Positions 9,105 through 17,515 of a stretch of 64,000 nt of DNA are shown here, in pieces; within the stretch, counting starts at the first letter, position 1; the number at the start of each line of letters is the position of its first letter. The notes under the pieces were generated by a model, which was not told where the DNA came from, ran no database searches, and was given only the letters and a program-made list of their open reading frames with translations. The stretch is from Clostridium bornimense (lineage in GTDB: Bacteria; Bacillota; Clostridia; Clostridiales; Clostridiaceae), in the NCBI RefSeq assembly GCF_000577895.1, contig NZ_HG917869.1, positions 372,001-436,000 of the forward strand, written 5' to 3'. Position numbers and translations under genes: made by a program.

Positions 9105-10840
9105 TATACCACCTCTATTTCTGTATCTTTAAAATCTTTAAATTGTTCACAATAAACATTATAATAAGCACCTTTTAGATCTAATAATTCTTTATGTGTA
9201 CCATTTTCTTTTATCTTTCCATCTTCTAAATATAAAATCATATCTGCATCTTTTACTGCAGAAATTCTGTGAGCAATAAGAAAAGTAGTACATGTTCTTT
9301 TATTACTTTTTAAATTCTGTAATAACGTGTGCTCAGTTTCCATATCTAAGGCTGAAGTGGCATCATCTAAAATCATTATCGGAGCTTTTCTAACTAAAGC
9401 TCTCGCAATAGAAATACGTTGTTTTTGTCCTCCTGATAATCCAATACCTCTTTCACCAATTTCTGTATTAAATCCATCAGGTAAATTTTCAATGAAATTA
9501 ATACAACAAGAAACAGTACATGCATCTTTTACGTCATCAAATGTTGCTATATTGTTGCTAAATGTTATATTGTTAAATATAGTATCAGAAAATAAAAAAG
9601 ATTCTTGAGGAACAATAGACATATTGCTTCTTAATACTTGTAAATCATAATCTTTGATATTAACTCCATCTATAAATATTTCACCACTATGAACATCATA
9701 ATATCTACCTATTAAATTTACTAATGTAGATTTTCCTGAACCTGTTGTTCCCATTATAGCTACAGTACTGCCTTTAGCAATTTTTATAGATATATCTTCT
9801 AGTACATTTTCGTTATCATACTTAAAGCATACATTTTTAAACTCAATAGTACCATCTACTTTTTCGGGATTATAACAATTTTCATTACTTTTAATTACAG
9901 GTAATCTATCTATGATATTAAAGATTTTTTTAGCTGAAGCAATAGTTCGAGATATCATATCTGTAAGTTCACCAAGCATCCTCATAGGCCATATAAGGTT
10001 CCATATATAGCCACTGAAAGCAACTAAAACGCCTAGAGTAATTGTTTTTTTCATTACTAAATAACCGCCTAATGTTATCATTATGATTAAAGACATATTA
10101 GTTAGAAATTCTATTGGTGGAAAGAATCTTCCTATAGCTTTTCCTTGTTCCATATTCAAATCATAATATTCTCTATTCATTTTAAGTAACTTACTAATTT
10201 CATATTTTTCTCTTGCAAAAGCTTTTACAAGTCGTACTCCTGCAATATTTTCTTGAGCTGTTGTATTAATCTCTGCAGTCTTATCACTTATTTTTCCATA
10301 ACAATTTCCAAATACTTTTTCAAGTTTAACTTCAATAATTCCAATTGGAATCATTACTACTATACAAGCTAATGTTAATTCCCAATTAAGGCTAAATAGT
10401 ATTATTGTTGAGAAAACAAAATATATTATATTTTCAACAAATAATCTTAATCCATAACCAATAGTCTGCCATATATTTTCAGCATCTTCGCCTATTCGAG
10501 ACATTAATTCTCCTGTATTCATTCCATCGAAATATTTGAATTCTAATTTCTGAAGGTGATTAAAAAGATCATTTTTAATATCCTCATGAACATCACTACT
10601 AATAAGGTCATAATAATATTCTTTACAATAACCAAAAGTTGCTTTGATTAAAGACATTAATAAAATACCTGCAATTGTGTAAATTATAACAGTATGATTT
10701 CCTTTAATAATTCCACCATCTAAAAATTCTTTTTGCATATATGGTATGCAAAGATCTGCGGCAATTACTATAAACATCGATATTGTTCCTATTGACAATT
10801 TTAATTTATGTTTTAATACATACTTAATTATTCTATTCAC
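9104..10840 (-). CDS. Heterodimeric multidrug-type ABC exporter subunit, BmrC-like
   Basis: The 578-aa half-transporter has six N-terminal spans and an ATPase domain with Walker A GTTGSGKST, signature LSGGQKQRIS and Walker B IMILDDATSALD. The residue after the Walker B Asp is Asp, not Glu, so this subunit supplies the degenerate catalytic carboxylate and pairs with the 7320-9104 subunit. Translation starts at GTG (10838-10840) after AGGGGGGA. It lies directly behind two tandem terminators and a 30-codon leader ORF, the layout known for bmrB-bmrC-bmrD in Bacillus subtilis, where ribosome stalling induces the exporter. Confidence 0.88.
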   Translation of the reverse strand: MNRIIKYVLKHKLKLSIGTISMFIVIAADLCIPYMQKEFLDGGIIKGNHTVIIYTIAGILLMSLIKATFGYCKEYYYDLISSDVHEDIKNDLFNHLQKLEFKYFDGMNTGELMSRIGEDAENIWQTIGYGLRLFVENIIYFVFSTIILFSLNWELTLACIVVMIPIGIIEVKLEKVFGNCYGKISDKTAEINTTAQENIAGVRLVKAFAREKYEISKLLKMNREYYDLNMEQGKAIGRFFPPIEFLTNMSLIIMITLGGYLVMKKTITLGVLVAFSGYIWNLIWPMRMLGELTDMISRTIASAKKIFNIIDRLPVIKSNENCYNPEKVDGTIEFKNVCFKYDNENVLEDISIKIAKGSTVAIMGTTGSGKSTLVNLIGRYYDVHSGEIFIDGVNIKDYDLQVLRSNMSIVPQESFLFSDTIFNNITFSNNIATFDDVKDACTVSCCINFIENLPDGFNTEIGERGIGLSGGQKQRISIARALVRKAPIMILDDATSALDMETEHTLLQNLKSNKRTCTTFLIAHRISAVKDADMILYLEDGKIKENGTHKELLDLKGAYYNVYCEQFKDFKDTEIEVV

Positions 10841-10874
10841 AGAATCCCCCCTTTTTTATTTATTGATTTAATAC

Positions 10875-10907
10875 AAAAAAGGCTATGGAACTACTCCATA
10901 ACCTTTT
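10875..10907 (-). terminator. Attenuator terminator 2 (exporter leader)
   Basis: The stem AAAAGGTTATGG/CCATAGCCTTTT (arms 10896-10907 and 10877-10888, one mismatch) is followed by TTTTTT on the leftward strand. It lies 35 bases before the exporter start codon, so readthrough is needed for exporter expression. Confidence 0.8.
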
Positions 10908-10916
10908 AGAATAAAT

Positions 10917-10948
10917 AAAAGGTTATGAGCAAAAATGACCATAACCTT
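10917..10948 (-). terminator. Attenuator terminator 1 (exporter leader)
   Basis: A 9-bp stem AAGGTTATG/CATAACCTT with a 12-base loop is followed by TTTTATTTATT leftward. The 5' arm is nearly identical to that of terminator 2, so one competing antiterminator strand could open both. Confidence 0.75.
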
Positions 10949-10981
10949 AATATACAAAATCTTTAATTTAAAATTAGAAAA

Positions 10982-11074
10982 TTAAAATAAATCAAGCTGA
11001 CTTTGAGATAGGCTATAATCATATAATATTAAATTTGAATTTGTGGCGATAACCGCTTCTATTAAGTTAAACAT
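10982..11074 (-). CDS. Leader peptide of the ABC exporter operon (BmrB-like)
   Basis: ATG at 11072-11074, behind a strong AAAGGAG site, opens a 30-codon frame (starts MFNLIEAVIATNSN, ends SQSQLDLF). It is not a hydrophobic toxin or an obvious RiPP precursor. Its mRNA contains GATTATAGCC (11011-11020), which can pair over 10 bases with the 5' arm of terminator 1 (10937-10946) and 8 bases with terminator 2. CCTATCTC-type sequence in the ORF also pairs with its own ribosome-site region. The layout matches leader ORFs that regulate exporters by ribosome-mediated attenuation; the mechanism here is inferred. Confidence 0.7.
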   Translation of the reverse strand: MFNLIEAVIATNSNLILYDYSLSQSQLDLF

Positions 11075-11085
11075 AATCCTATCTC
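11005..11085 (-). promoter_or_regulatory. Alternative RNA pairing elements in the exporter leader
   Basis: On the leftward transcript GAGATAGG (11078-11085, beside the leader ribosome site) is perfectly complementary to CCTATCTC (11005-11012, late in the leader ORF). The adjoining segment 11011-11020 mimics the 3' arms of both downstream terminators. These mutually exclusive pairings could form a switch. Confidence 0.5.
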
Positions 11086-11114
11086 CTTTCTCTAATTTTT
11101 AAACTACAGTTTAT

Positions 11115-11144
11115 ATTCTACACTTCTAAAAATTACCTTGTCAA
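11115..11144 (-). promoter_or_regulatory. Promoter of the exporter leader operon
   Basis: Leftward: -35 TTGACA (11139-11144), an 18-base spacer, -10 TAGAAT (11115-11120). The transcript would start near 11108, about 34 bases before the leader ATG. Confidence 0.65.
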
Positions 11145-11177
11145 GTTTTTTTTGTAATTTAAATTTTTATAATAAAA

Positions 11178-11206
11178 GCGTATCTTAAATAAAGTTTAAG
11201 ATACGC
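11178..11206 (-). terminator. Terminator of a leftward transcript upstream of the exporter leader
   Basis: A 12-bp perfect stem GCGTATCTTAAA/TTTAAGATACGC with a 5-base loop is followed leftward by TTTTATTATAAAAAT. No annotated gene ends here, so it implies a separate short RNA. Confidence 0.75.
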
Positions 11207-11418
11207 CCTCTAATGGTTTATACAGCAACAATTTCATAACTATAAAATTTAGTTTAATATTAAATAATAAGGTACATGGGAGATACAATTAAATACTAAG
11301 TGTATTTAGAATAACATTAAACTAGTTTTTCTCGTAATTCTTATAAATGGGTTTTAAGAAAGAGTAATTCATTAAATATTCTAAAATAGTTACTTTTAGT
11401 GCCATAATAAATCATTCT
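11178..11418 (-). ncRNA. Candidate ~240-nt small RNA (or tiny mRNA)
   Basis: An extended -10 element TGATATAAT (leftward, 11425-11433) and the terminator at 11178-11206 bracket a ~240-base transcript with no known gene. It contains a 27-codon frame (11322-11405, MALKVTILEYLMNYSF...) whose ATG sits only ~13 bases from the predicted start, with a poor ribosome site. I therefore favour a regulatory RNA, though a tiny protein is possible. It lies just upstream of, and parallel to, the exporter leader. Confidence 0.35.
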
Positions 11419-11641
11419 ATTATAATTATATCATAGAAAAAATTGTTTTACAGAAAATAAAGATTTTTTGTATAGTTTTACAATTTTTTCTTTGCCAAAT
11501 GTGACTATATACAACAATATAATAGTATTTTTTTATATGTATATTGATAAAATAAAGTTTTATTAAAAATTTTTTTGTTTTTAGATTGTATGTATATCAA
11601 ATTTTGTTTTTTTATAATATTCATAGAAATATATCTGAAAT
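11207..11641. other. Intergenic region, AT-rich, between the small RNA and the MCP-like gene
   Basis: Apart from the candidate small RNA and its promoter up to about 11450, this stretch holds very AT-rich sequence with poly-T tracts (11520-11620) and no ORF of note. It probably serves as the upstream region of the rightward MCP-like gene. Confidence 0.4.
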
Positions 11642-11667
11642 TAAAGTTATTTATTAAACATCGATAA
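11642..11667 (+). promoter_or_regulatory. Sigma-D (sigma-28) type promoter
   Basis: TAAA (11642-11645), a 14-base spacer and ATCGATAA (11660-11667) closely match the flagellar sigma-factor consensus TAAA-N15-GCCGATAA. It lies 40 bases upstream of the MCP-like start codon. Confidence 0.6.
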
Positions 11668-11707
11668 TTAGGTTAGGTACATAATTATGGAATACGGGGG
11701 AGATATT

Positions 11708-13090
11708 ATGGAAAGTTACAATTTACTAGAAAAGAACAACAGAAAGATAGATGAACAACTTTATAAAGTTTCTATTATTTCATCAATAATGCTATTTATT
11801 GATTTTGTTTTTGTTTTGTCAAATAAAGGACTGAAAATAATAAATTATAGAGACATGACTTTTTTTGTGGCAAGTTTAATACTTATATATCCTATACTAT
11901 ATTATAAGCTTTCAAATAATAAAGAAAACTTCAAAAAAGTTGTTATATATACCTTTAATGGAGCTTGTATAATTGGATATTTAACTATGTGGGTGTTAAT
12001 GCCTTATATACTAATAGGACCTCTTTTAATTGCTGGATTATATTATGATAGCAAGCTTGCTAAAAATATACTTGTGTTTGATATTATATTAATGATCTTA
12101 TGTAATGCATTGCAACCAGTTTTTTTTGGACAATATTCATTACATAGAACATATATTGAAACAACACATATTTCTGTGTATTTTACTATTCAACTAATTG
12201 TTGTAGGTGCTTTAGTAATTTATAATGCTGAAAATTCTAAAGAACTTCTAATAAACAGTCTAGAATCAAATAAAAATCTTGAATCTATGATTAGAAATAC
12301 AAATGAATTAGTTAATACTCTTAACAACTCTTTATGTTCACTTAGTTCTAGTGTTTCTGATTCTCAATGCTCAATGGAATATATACGTGATACTATACAA
12401 GATATATCCTCTAATTCTGGTGATATACTTGATTCGGTTATTTTAACTGATGATTCATTAAACGATATAATATCAGATATTGATACTACCTTAAGTAAAA
12501 ATGAAGAAATCCATTACTATAATTTTAAGATAACTAATATATCAAATAAGATAAAAGGTAAATTCGATAATATATTACCTTATTTTAATAATATAAAGGT
12601 ATCAATACAGAATTCAAAAGATAAAGTAGATTCTCTACAAGATAAAGCGGTATTAGCTCTTGAAGCAATAAAATTAGATTCTTTAGAATCTAATAATGCT
12701 ATAGAATACGGGACAGGATTTATGGAAATAGCAGAAGAGATTAAGGTGACACTTACTAAAATCACCAAAGAATTCTTTGCTGTTATAAATGAAGTAGAAA
12801 ATTCTACCGCTAGTTTTGATAAAGTTTTTTCCGTGCAATATGAAATTATTAATCATTTATATACTATACATGGAATAATGAATAACTTGCATTCAAAAGG
12901 ATTTATGATAAAAGATAACATGAATAATTTAAAAGAAATGAATGAAAATATAAATGAAGCATTAATAAAAATTACTAAGAATATAGAATCTTTAAATTCT
13001 AATTTTATTGATATATCTAATCAAGTAAACCATATTAATGACAATGCTAGAAAAATAGGTAACTATAAATTTATGAAATTAGTAAACTGA
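11708..13090 (+). CDS. Degenerate methyl-accepting-chemotaxis-like membrane protein
   Basis: The 460-aa protein has about six membrane spans in its first ~180 residues, then a long alpha-helical coiled-coil region. The segment ALEAIKLDSLESNNAIEYG and following GFMEIAEEIK aligns with the MCP hairpin tip (consensus NAAIEAARAGE...GFAVVAEEIR), but the E-A-A-R-A-G contacts for CheA/CheW are lost. No HAMP domain is apparent. The ATG at 11708 has GGGGGAG at 5 bases and is preferred over 11687. A sigma-D-like promoter precedes it, supporting a motility-regulon link. It may be a non-signalling receptor, a decoy, or a receptor with altered partners. Confidence 0.6.
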   Translation: MESYNLLEKNNRKIDEQLYKVSIISSIMLFIDFVFVLSNKGLKIINYRDMTFFVASLILIYPILYYKLSNNKENFKKVVIYTFNGACIIGYLTMWVLMPYILIGPLLIAGLYYDSKLAKNILVFDIILMILCNALQPVFFGQYSLHRTYIETTHISVYFTIQLIVVGALVIYNAENSKELLINSLESNKNLESMIRNTNELVNTLNNSLCSLSSSVSDSQCSMEYIRDTIQDISSNSGDILDSVILTDDSLNDIISDIDTTLSKNEEIHYYNFKITNISNKIKGKFDNILPYFNNIKVSIQNSKDKVDSLQDKAVLALEAIKLDSLESNNAIEYGTGFMEIAEEIKVTLTKITKEFFAVINEVENSTASFDKVFSVQYEIINHLYTIHGIMNNLHSKGFMIKDNMNNLKEMNENINEALIKITKNIESLNSNFIDISNQVNHINDNARKIGNYKFMKLVN

Positions 13091-13124
13091 ACACGTTTTT
13101 TTGATTCATAAACGTGTTCAGTTT
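13084..13124. terminator. Shared bidirectional terminator
   Basis: A perfect 15-bp stem AAACTGAACACGTTT/AAACGTGTTCAGTTT with an 11-base loop lies between the convergent MCP-like and gshF genes. It overlaps the former's stop codon. Confidence 0.8.
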
Positions 13125-13134
13125 ATGGATTATA

Positions 13135-15432
13135 TTATATTAAATTTAATAAACGAAGTATATGCACTGCTATGTTTCTTTCTTTTCCCTTATATGGATA
13201 GCTATGAATATGAATAGCTGGATTAAAGTTTAATTCTATTATTGAATAATTTGAATTTTCATCATTATAATCCTCTATAATCATGTCAACTCCGCATATC
13301 TTCGCATCTACAGCTTTAGCAGCTCTTATTGCAATATCCTTAAATTTTTTATTTATTTTTTCAGTATAATCTATACTATCTCCACCTGTACTTATATTAG
13401 AATTCTCTCTAAGATAGACTACTTCTTTATCTCTAGGTATATAATCAAAATTCTTATTTTGTTGAGCTAAAAATAATTTGACATTATCATCTAATACTAT
13501 TTTTTCTAATGGGGTTCTATATTTAGTTCCTCTAAGAGAATCTTTATTTTTTTCATCGACTAACTCTTTTATAGAATGTTTACCATCACCAGTAACATTA
13601 GCTGGAACTCTATGCAATATAGCAACTACTTCATCACCTATTACTAAAAACCTATATTCTTTTCCTTTAATAAATTCTTCTACAAGCACTGTATTATCAT
13701 AATTAAAAGCAATGTTTAAAGCAATAGCTAAATTTTTACTATCTGTTCCTTCATTAAAAATACTTATTCCAGATCCGAAATTAGTAGATTTTGGCTTTAT
13801 AACTACTGGTTTATTTTGAAATTTCTTAATAACATCATTTATTTCTGAAGTAGAAAAAATTTCAACGCCGTTAGGTACATTAACATTATTATCATATAGC
13901 AACTTTTTTGTTACTACTTTGTTTTCCATCATAAGAATTGTAATATAATTATCTACTGATGTTTTTGTTGCTTGTTTAACATACTGTTTTATTCCCTTAT
14001 TTTCAAGTAATATAAAATTATCATTACGGTCAATAACTTCTACTATTATTCCTCTTTTAATTGCTTCTTTCATAAGTATTTGTGTTGAAAGTTCTAAATC
14101 TTCATATCCACAAAGACTAAACCTATTTTTGTATGCCATATTTTTATATTTTATAGATAAGTCTAAATTAGCATTAACATATCCTTTACTTTGAACTTTT
14201 CTTCCCATTTTGTATGCATATGTTAATGTATTATCTTTAATCTTTTCTATTACACCTTCAATAATATTTTCTTTTCCTAAACATAATTCATTATTTATTT
14301 TTTTTATTTTATCTAAAATATCTATTGCCCATTGCTCTTTAGATATATCCTTACCATTGTTTTTTAAGACTACATTATTTTGACCTTTTTTAGCAATAAT
14401 ATTTTGATTTTCTAGAGCTTCTTTTTGCCATCCATCCCAATAATTATCATCATATAATAATGCAAATAAATTAAATACTTGTAAAAAATATAAATCATTT
14501 AATGATATTCCGCCTTTTTCTAAAGGATTTATATCAATGCTTCTATATTCAATATAATTAATTCCATCATTAATAAGAGATTCAAAGAGATTGGTATTAT
14601 CCTTTGCTTTTAATCTTACTGGACTATATAACTCTTTATGTGTATCAATTATTTTATCATCTATAAAAGACTTTATACTTCCTATGTAATCGTCAACTGT
14701 ATCATAACTAGGAAATAAATCTATTTTATTCTTATAACCACATTCACCATTTCTATAAGATAATGCACCATCATTAGAAAAACTATCTTTTGATAACTGT
14801 TTTAAATTCTTAAAACAGTCACAAACATAACTTTTATGAACAGCAGCAGTACCTCCTAATATATAAATTAAAAGCCAGTTATATTTAATATAACTTCTTG
14901 AAACTTTAAGATAAACACTATTCTTAAATTCTTTATAGCTAATATCAACATTACTAATGTTGTATATTTTACGTAGAAAATCTTCTGTAAATGAAAAATT
15001 GAAATGAATTCCTGATATAAGTTGCTTTTTTCCACCATACTTCTCTAAAAGTTTTTCTCTATAGATAGTAGCATCTTTATCTTCAGTTCCAAAGTCTGCA
15101 ATTGGAATTTTTTTATTTTTAGATATAGCACAAGGCATAGATTGGGGCCATAAATATTCATCACCTATTTCTGTAGCTACAATGTCATAAAGTGCATTTG
15201 TAAATTGATATAATTCCTTAACATCTTTAAATGTAGGAGTTATAAGTTCAATTTGACTTTCTGAAAAATCTGTTGTTATATATGGATTTTTATTTTTATC
15301 TCCAAAAATCCTCGGATGAGGATTAGAAGATAAATTTCCATCTTTATCTATTCTAAGCATCTCGCGCTCAATGCCATAGTTTCCTGACAACAATTCTTTA
15401 TTAGTAAATAATACTTTGAATTTTTCTAACAT
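13135..15432 (-). CDS. gshF: Bifunctional glutamate-cysteine ligase/glutathione synthetase (GshF/GshAB)
   Basis: This 765-aa enzyme makes glutathione in two ATP-dependent steps. The N-terminal ~440 residues are a glutamate-cysteine ligase (GIEREMLRI near residue 20, then the YITTDFSESQIELITP substrate region). The C-terminal ~270 residues form an ATP-grasp domain (PVVIKPKSTNFGSGI, VLVEEFIKGKEYRFLVI, ICGVDMIIED, IIELNFNPAIHIHSYP) that replaces the classical GshB. Length matches known GshF proteins. It stands alone with its own terminator. Glutathione is not universal in clostridia, so it probably adds thiol redox and electrophile protection; GshF is commonly spread by transfer. Confidence 0.95.
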   Translation of the reverse strand: MLEKFKVLFTNKELLSGNYGIEREMLRIDKDGNLSSNPHPRIFGDKNKNPYITTDFSESQIELITPTFKDVKELYQFTNALYDIVATEIGDEYLWPQSMPCAISKNKKIPIADFGTEDKDATIYREKLLEKYGGKKQLISGIHFNFSFTEDFLRKIYNISNVDISYKEFKNSVYLKVSRSYIKYNWLLIYILGGTAAVHKSYVCDCFKNLKQLSKDSFSNDGALSYRNGECGYKNKIDLFPSYDTVDDYIGSIKSFIDDKIIDTHKELYSPVRLKAKDNTNLFESLINDGINYIEYRSIDINPLEKGGISLNDLYFLQVFNLFALLYDDNYWDGWQKEALENQNIIAKKGQNNVVLKNNGKDISKEQWAIDILDKIKKINNELCLGKENIIEGVIEKIKDNTLTYAYKMGRKVQSKGYVNANLDLSIKYKNMAYKNRFSLCGYEDLELSTQILMKEAIKRGIIVEVIDRNDNFILLENKGIKQYVKQATKTSVDNYITILMMENKVVTKKLLYDNNVNVPNGVEIFSTSEINDVIKKFQNKPVVIKPKSTNFGSGISIFNEGTDSKNLAIALNIAFNYDNTVLVEEFIKGKEYRFLVIGDEVVAILHRVPANVTGDGKHSIKELVDEKNKDSLRGTKYRTPLEKIVLDDNVKLFLAQQNKNFDYIPRDKEVVYLRENSNISTGGDSIDYTEKINKKFKDIAIRAAKAVDAKICGVDMIIEDYNDENSNYSIIELNFNPAIHIHSYPYKGKERNIAVHILRLLNLI

Positions 15433-15747
15433 CTACTTTCACCTTTTTCTAATAAATACATTCAAACGAGCATTAATTTTTTATTAAAGTTATTTTATAA
15501 TTAGTATTTTAAAGGAATAACTTATAAACACATTCCTTAATATAGATACTTATCTATATATTATAAATGAAACGCGGCTGTTACACAATAAATTAAATCA
15601 ACGTTGTTCACTATCATTTATTAATAATAATTTACTACGTACTATTATGCGTTTTAGTATAAAAAGTAAATTTTTGTATATTATCTATATACTAAAATTA
15701 TTTTTAAAGTAAAAACTATAGAATAATTGATATCCTATAGCTTTTAT
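15433..15747. other. gshF upstream region
   Basis: This 315-base gap holds the gshF upstream region and, at its left-hand flank near the hydrolase gene end, a terminator (15711-15742). A short stretch of higher GC (AACGCGGCTGTTACAC, near 15570) stands out from the AT-rich background, but no ORF or structured RNA could be supported. Confidence 0.4.
15711..15742 (-). terminator. Rho-independent terminator
   Basis: The leftward stem AAGCTATAG/CTATAGTTT (one G-U pair) is followed by TTTTTACTTT. It ends the hydrolase gene at 15748. Confidence 0.7.
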
Positions 15748-16380
15748 TTACATATTATTTATTAGAAAATTATCTACTTCTTGTATAGCTTGTTTAATCA
15801 TGTCTATACTCATGAAAACATTGGAGCATTCTAAGCTATGATTTCCTCTTTCAATTGTAACTAGCCTTATATTTTTATCTTCCATCATTTTATCAATATA
15901 AATCTTATTAATCATTGGATCCTCAGTCCCTGTAATAACTAAAGTTTTATATTTTACTTTATTTATATATGTAGCATCAACAGGAGTTAACAAAATATGT
16001 ATTTGATCGAATTCATTAAATTTATCACTTATTTTTGTTGCTATTACTGTACCAATACTTTTTCCAATAAAAATAATCTTTTTATATGTTTTCTTTAATA
16101 CACATTGGATAGACTCTATAGTTTCTTTTAGTAAATAGCTAACTTCATCATTGTTATTAATATTGAGAGATTTATTTACTACTTGGAAACCATATTCAAT
16201 AAAAAATACGTCATATCCCCTAGTTATACTTAACTTAGATGCAAAGTTTAATAAAGGTTTATCCTTTGTATAGCCCATACCAGGTAATATAATAGTTAAA
16301 ATATCACTATTTTGACTTATTAATAAATTTTCTAATTCTTCCCCCCAAAAAGAAGATACTTTTATGATTTCTTTATTCAT
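15748..16380 (-). CDS. Alpha/beta hydrolase fold protein
   Basis: The ~210-aa protein has an alpha/beta-hydrolase layout: an early LPGMGYTKDKP loop (oxyanion region, about residue 36), the nucleophile elbow GKSIG (Ser, near residue 110), an acidic turn VITGTEDPMI (near 172) and a catalytic His in RGNHSLEC (near 192). This fits dienelactone-hydrolase/peptidase-like small hydrolases. The ATG at 16380 has AAGGAG at 9 bases and replaces a TTG start 9 bases upstream. The substrate is unknown. It is flanked by its own terminator and by the HesB-like gene upstream. Confidence 0.78.
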   Translation of the reverse strand: MNKEIIKVSSFWGEELENLLISQNSDILTIILPGMGYTKDKPLLNFASKLSITRGYDVFFIEYGFQVVNKSLNINNNDEVSYLLKETIESIQCVLKKTYKKIIFIGKSIGTVIATKISDKFNEFDQIHILLTPVDATYINKVKYKTLVITGTEDPMINKIYIDKMMEDKNIRLVTIERGNHSLECSNVFMSIDMIKQAIQEVDNFLINNM

Positions 16381-16475
16381 ATAAAACAACTCCTTATTTT
16401 ACAAAGGCTTATTCAGTCAACTGAAATAAGCCTTTTAACCATTATGCCATCAAATTAATTAAAATTAATAAGCGG

Positions 16476-16751
16476 CTAAAGTATTTTCCTTATATAAAAA
16501 CCATCATTATAAATATCTTTATCATATTTAATCTCTATATTATCAATTATATCTCGATCTTCTTTACTGAAAACAAAATTTATTTCATTAATCTTTTCCT
16601 CATCATCTTTTTTCCCTTTAAAGCTTATAGATATTTGATATGCTGGTTTACCACATCCTCTAAAAGGCTTAATTCTTATATAATCAGCACTTGTATCTTT
16701 TAATAATTCCAATAATGCTTTTTTTACTTTCTCATCAAATACTATATTCAT
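16476..16751 (-). CDS. HesB/IscA-like iron-sulfur family protein
   Basis: The 91-aa protein begins MNIVFDEKVKKALLELL and contains YIRIKPFRGCGKPAYQ, the pattern of clostridial HesB-like small proteins related to A-type iron-sulfur carriers. Some relatives have selenocysteine near this site; here it is Cys. The two C-terminal cysteines of true IscA are absent, so a cluster-carrier role is uncertain. The ATG at 16751 has GGGGGAT upstream; the longer frame to 16817 has no ribosome site. Confidence 0.7.
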   Translation of the reverse strand: MNIVFDEKVKKALLELLKDTSADYIRIKPFRGCGKPAYQISISFKGKKDDEEKINEINFVFSKEDRDIIDNIEIKYDKDIYNDGFYIRKIL

Positions 16752-16844
16752 TGTTATCCCCCTATAATAATTAAATAGTAAATAAGCTATACTATATATT
16801 ACATAATAGTATAGCAATTCATAGTATGTTAATTTTCTAATATA

Positions 16845-17087
16845 TTATTTATTATTCTTATCTTTTCTTTCAACTTCTCTTAGGTCTTCTAAAAGTTTAC
16901 TATCGCCATTATATTTATCAATTGAATATTCATTATATAATTGATCTTCATTTGAAAAATCATCGTTAATTTTAAGATGATTTAAATCTCTAGAGATATT
17001 TAATGCTGATGGTTCACTATCTCCCATACGAGATATGTTTCTTTTATGATTTTCAAGAATTTCTAATGTTTTATGTTCTTCTTTCAT
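16845..17087 (-). CDS. Hypothetical charged protein, 80 aa
   Basis: This hydrophilic 80-aa protein is rich in E, D, K and N, with no cysteine and no membrane segment. It is probably helical at the N-terminus (EEHKTLEILENHKRN) and disordered at the end. The ATG is preceded by AGAGGTGAT. It lies upstream of and parallel to the HesB-like gene with a ~94-base gap. I recognise no family. Confidence 0.55.
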   Translation of the reverse strand: MKEEHKTLEILENHKRNISRMGDSEPSALNISRDLNHLKINDDFSNEDQLYNEYSIDKYNGDSKLLEDLREVERKDKNNK

Positions 17088-17279
17088 TTTGTTATCACCT
17101 CTTATGAGGTTATTTTATGTAATAGATTTATTTTTATTTATATTTAATATCTATCTTTTTATACTATATCACTTTTAATATTAAATTATTACTACTTAAT
17201 AAACTTTTAACAAAATTAGTCTATTAATGTGATTAAGTTAATATAATATATATATAGTATATTATAGAGGTGCATTATA

Positions 17280-17480
17280 TTGACTAGCAAAAATAATAAA
17301 GGTAATAAACCAAAAAAAGTAACTGTTATAACTTATGAGAAAAGAATTAAACCTAAAAAGGAAAATATACTTTTAGAGATAAAAAAAGATGCTATTATAG
17401 AAGGGTTTTATAAAGGCTTTGAAGTCATAAAACCTGTTAAACATTATGGAAAATACTATGTCTTAGTGAAAAATAAATAA
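17280..17480 (+). CDS. Small basic protein, 66 aa, TTG start
   Basis: The TTG at 17280-17282 follows GAGGTG at about 8 bases. The product is very lysine-rich in its first half (KNNKGNKPKKVTV..., RIKPKKEN) and then has a beta-rich stretch (AIIEGFYKGFEVIKPVKHYG, YYVLVKNK). The pattern could bind nucleic acid, but that is inference. It converges on cheX across a shared terminator. No family recognised. Confidence 0.5.
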   Translation: MTSKNNKGNKPKKVTVITYEKRIKPKKENILLEIKKDAIIEGFYKGFEVIKPVKHYGKYYVLVKNK

Positions 17481-17515
17481 AAAAAGAAAATGTAGCATTA
17501 ACTACATTTTCTTTT
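17481..17515. terminator. Shared terminator of cheX and the 66-aa gene
   Basis: A 14-bp stem AAAAGAAAATGTAG/CTACATTTTCTTTT with a 6-base loop has a T-run mainly on the leftward strand, serving cheX. The rightward strand also ends in TTTT. Confidence 0.8.

Noticed and set aside
10982-11074. Leader ORF as a RiPP or bacteriocin precursor
   Set aside because: No double-glycine or other leader-cleavage motif, and its RNA pairs with the downstream terminators, which fits a regulatory leader better.
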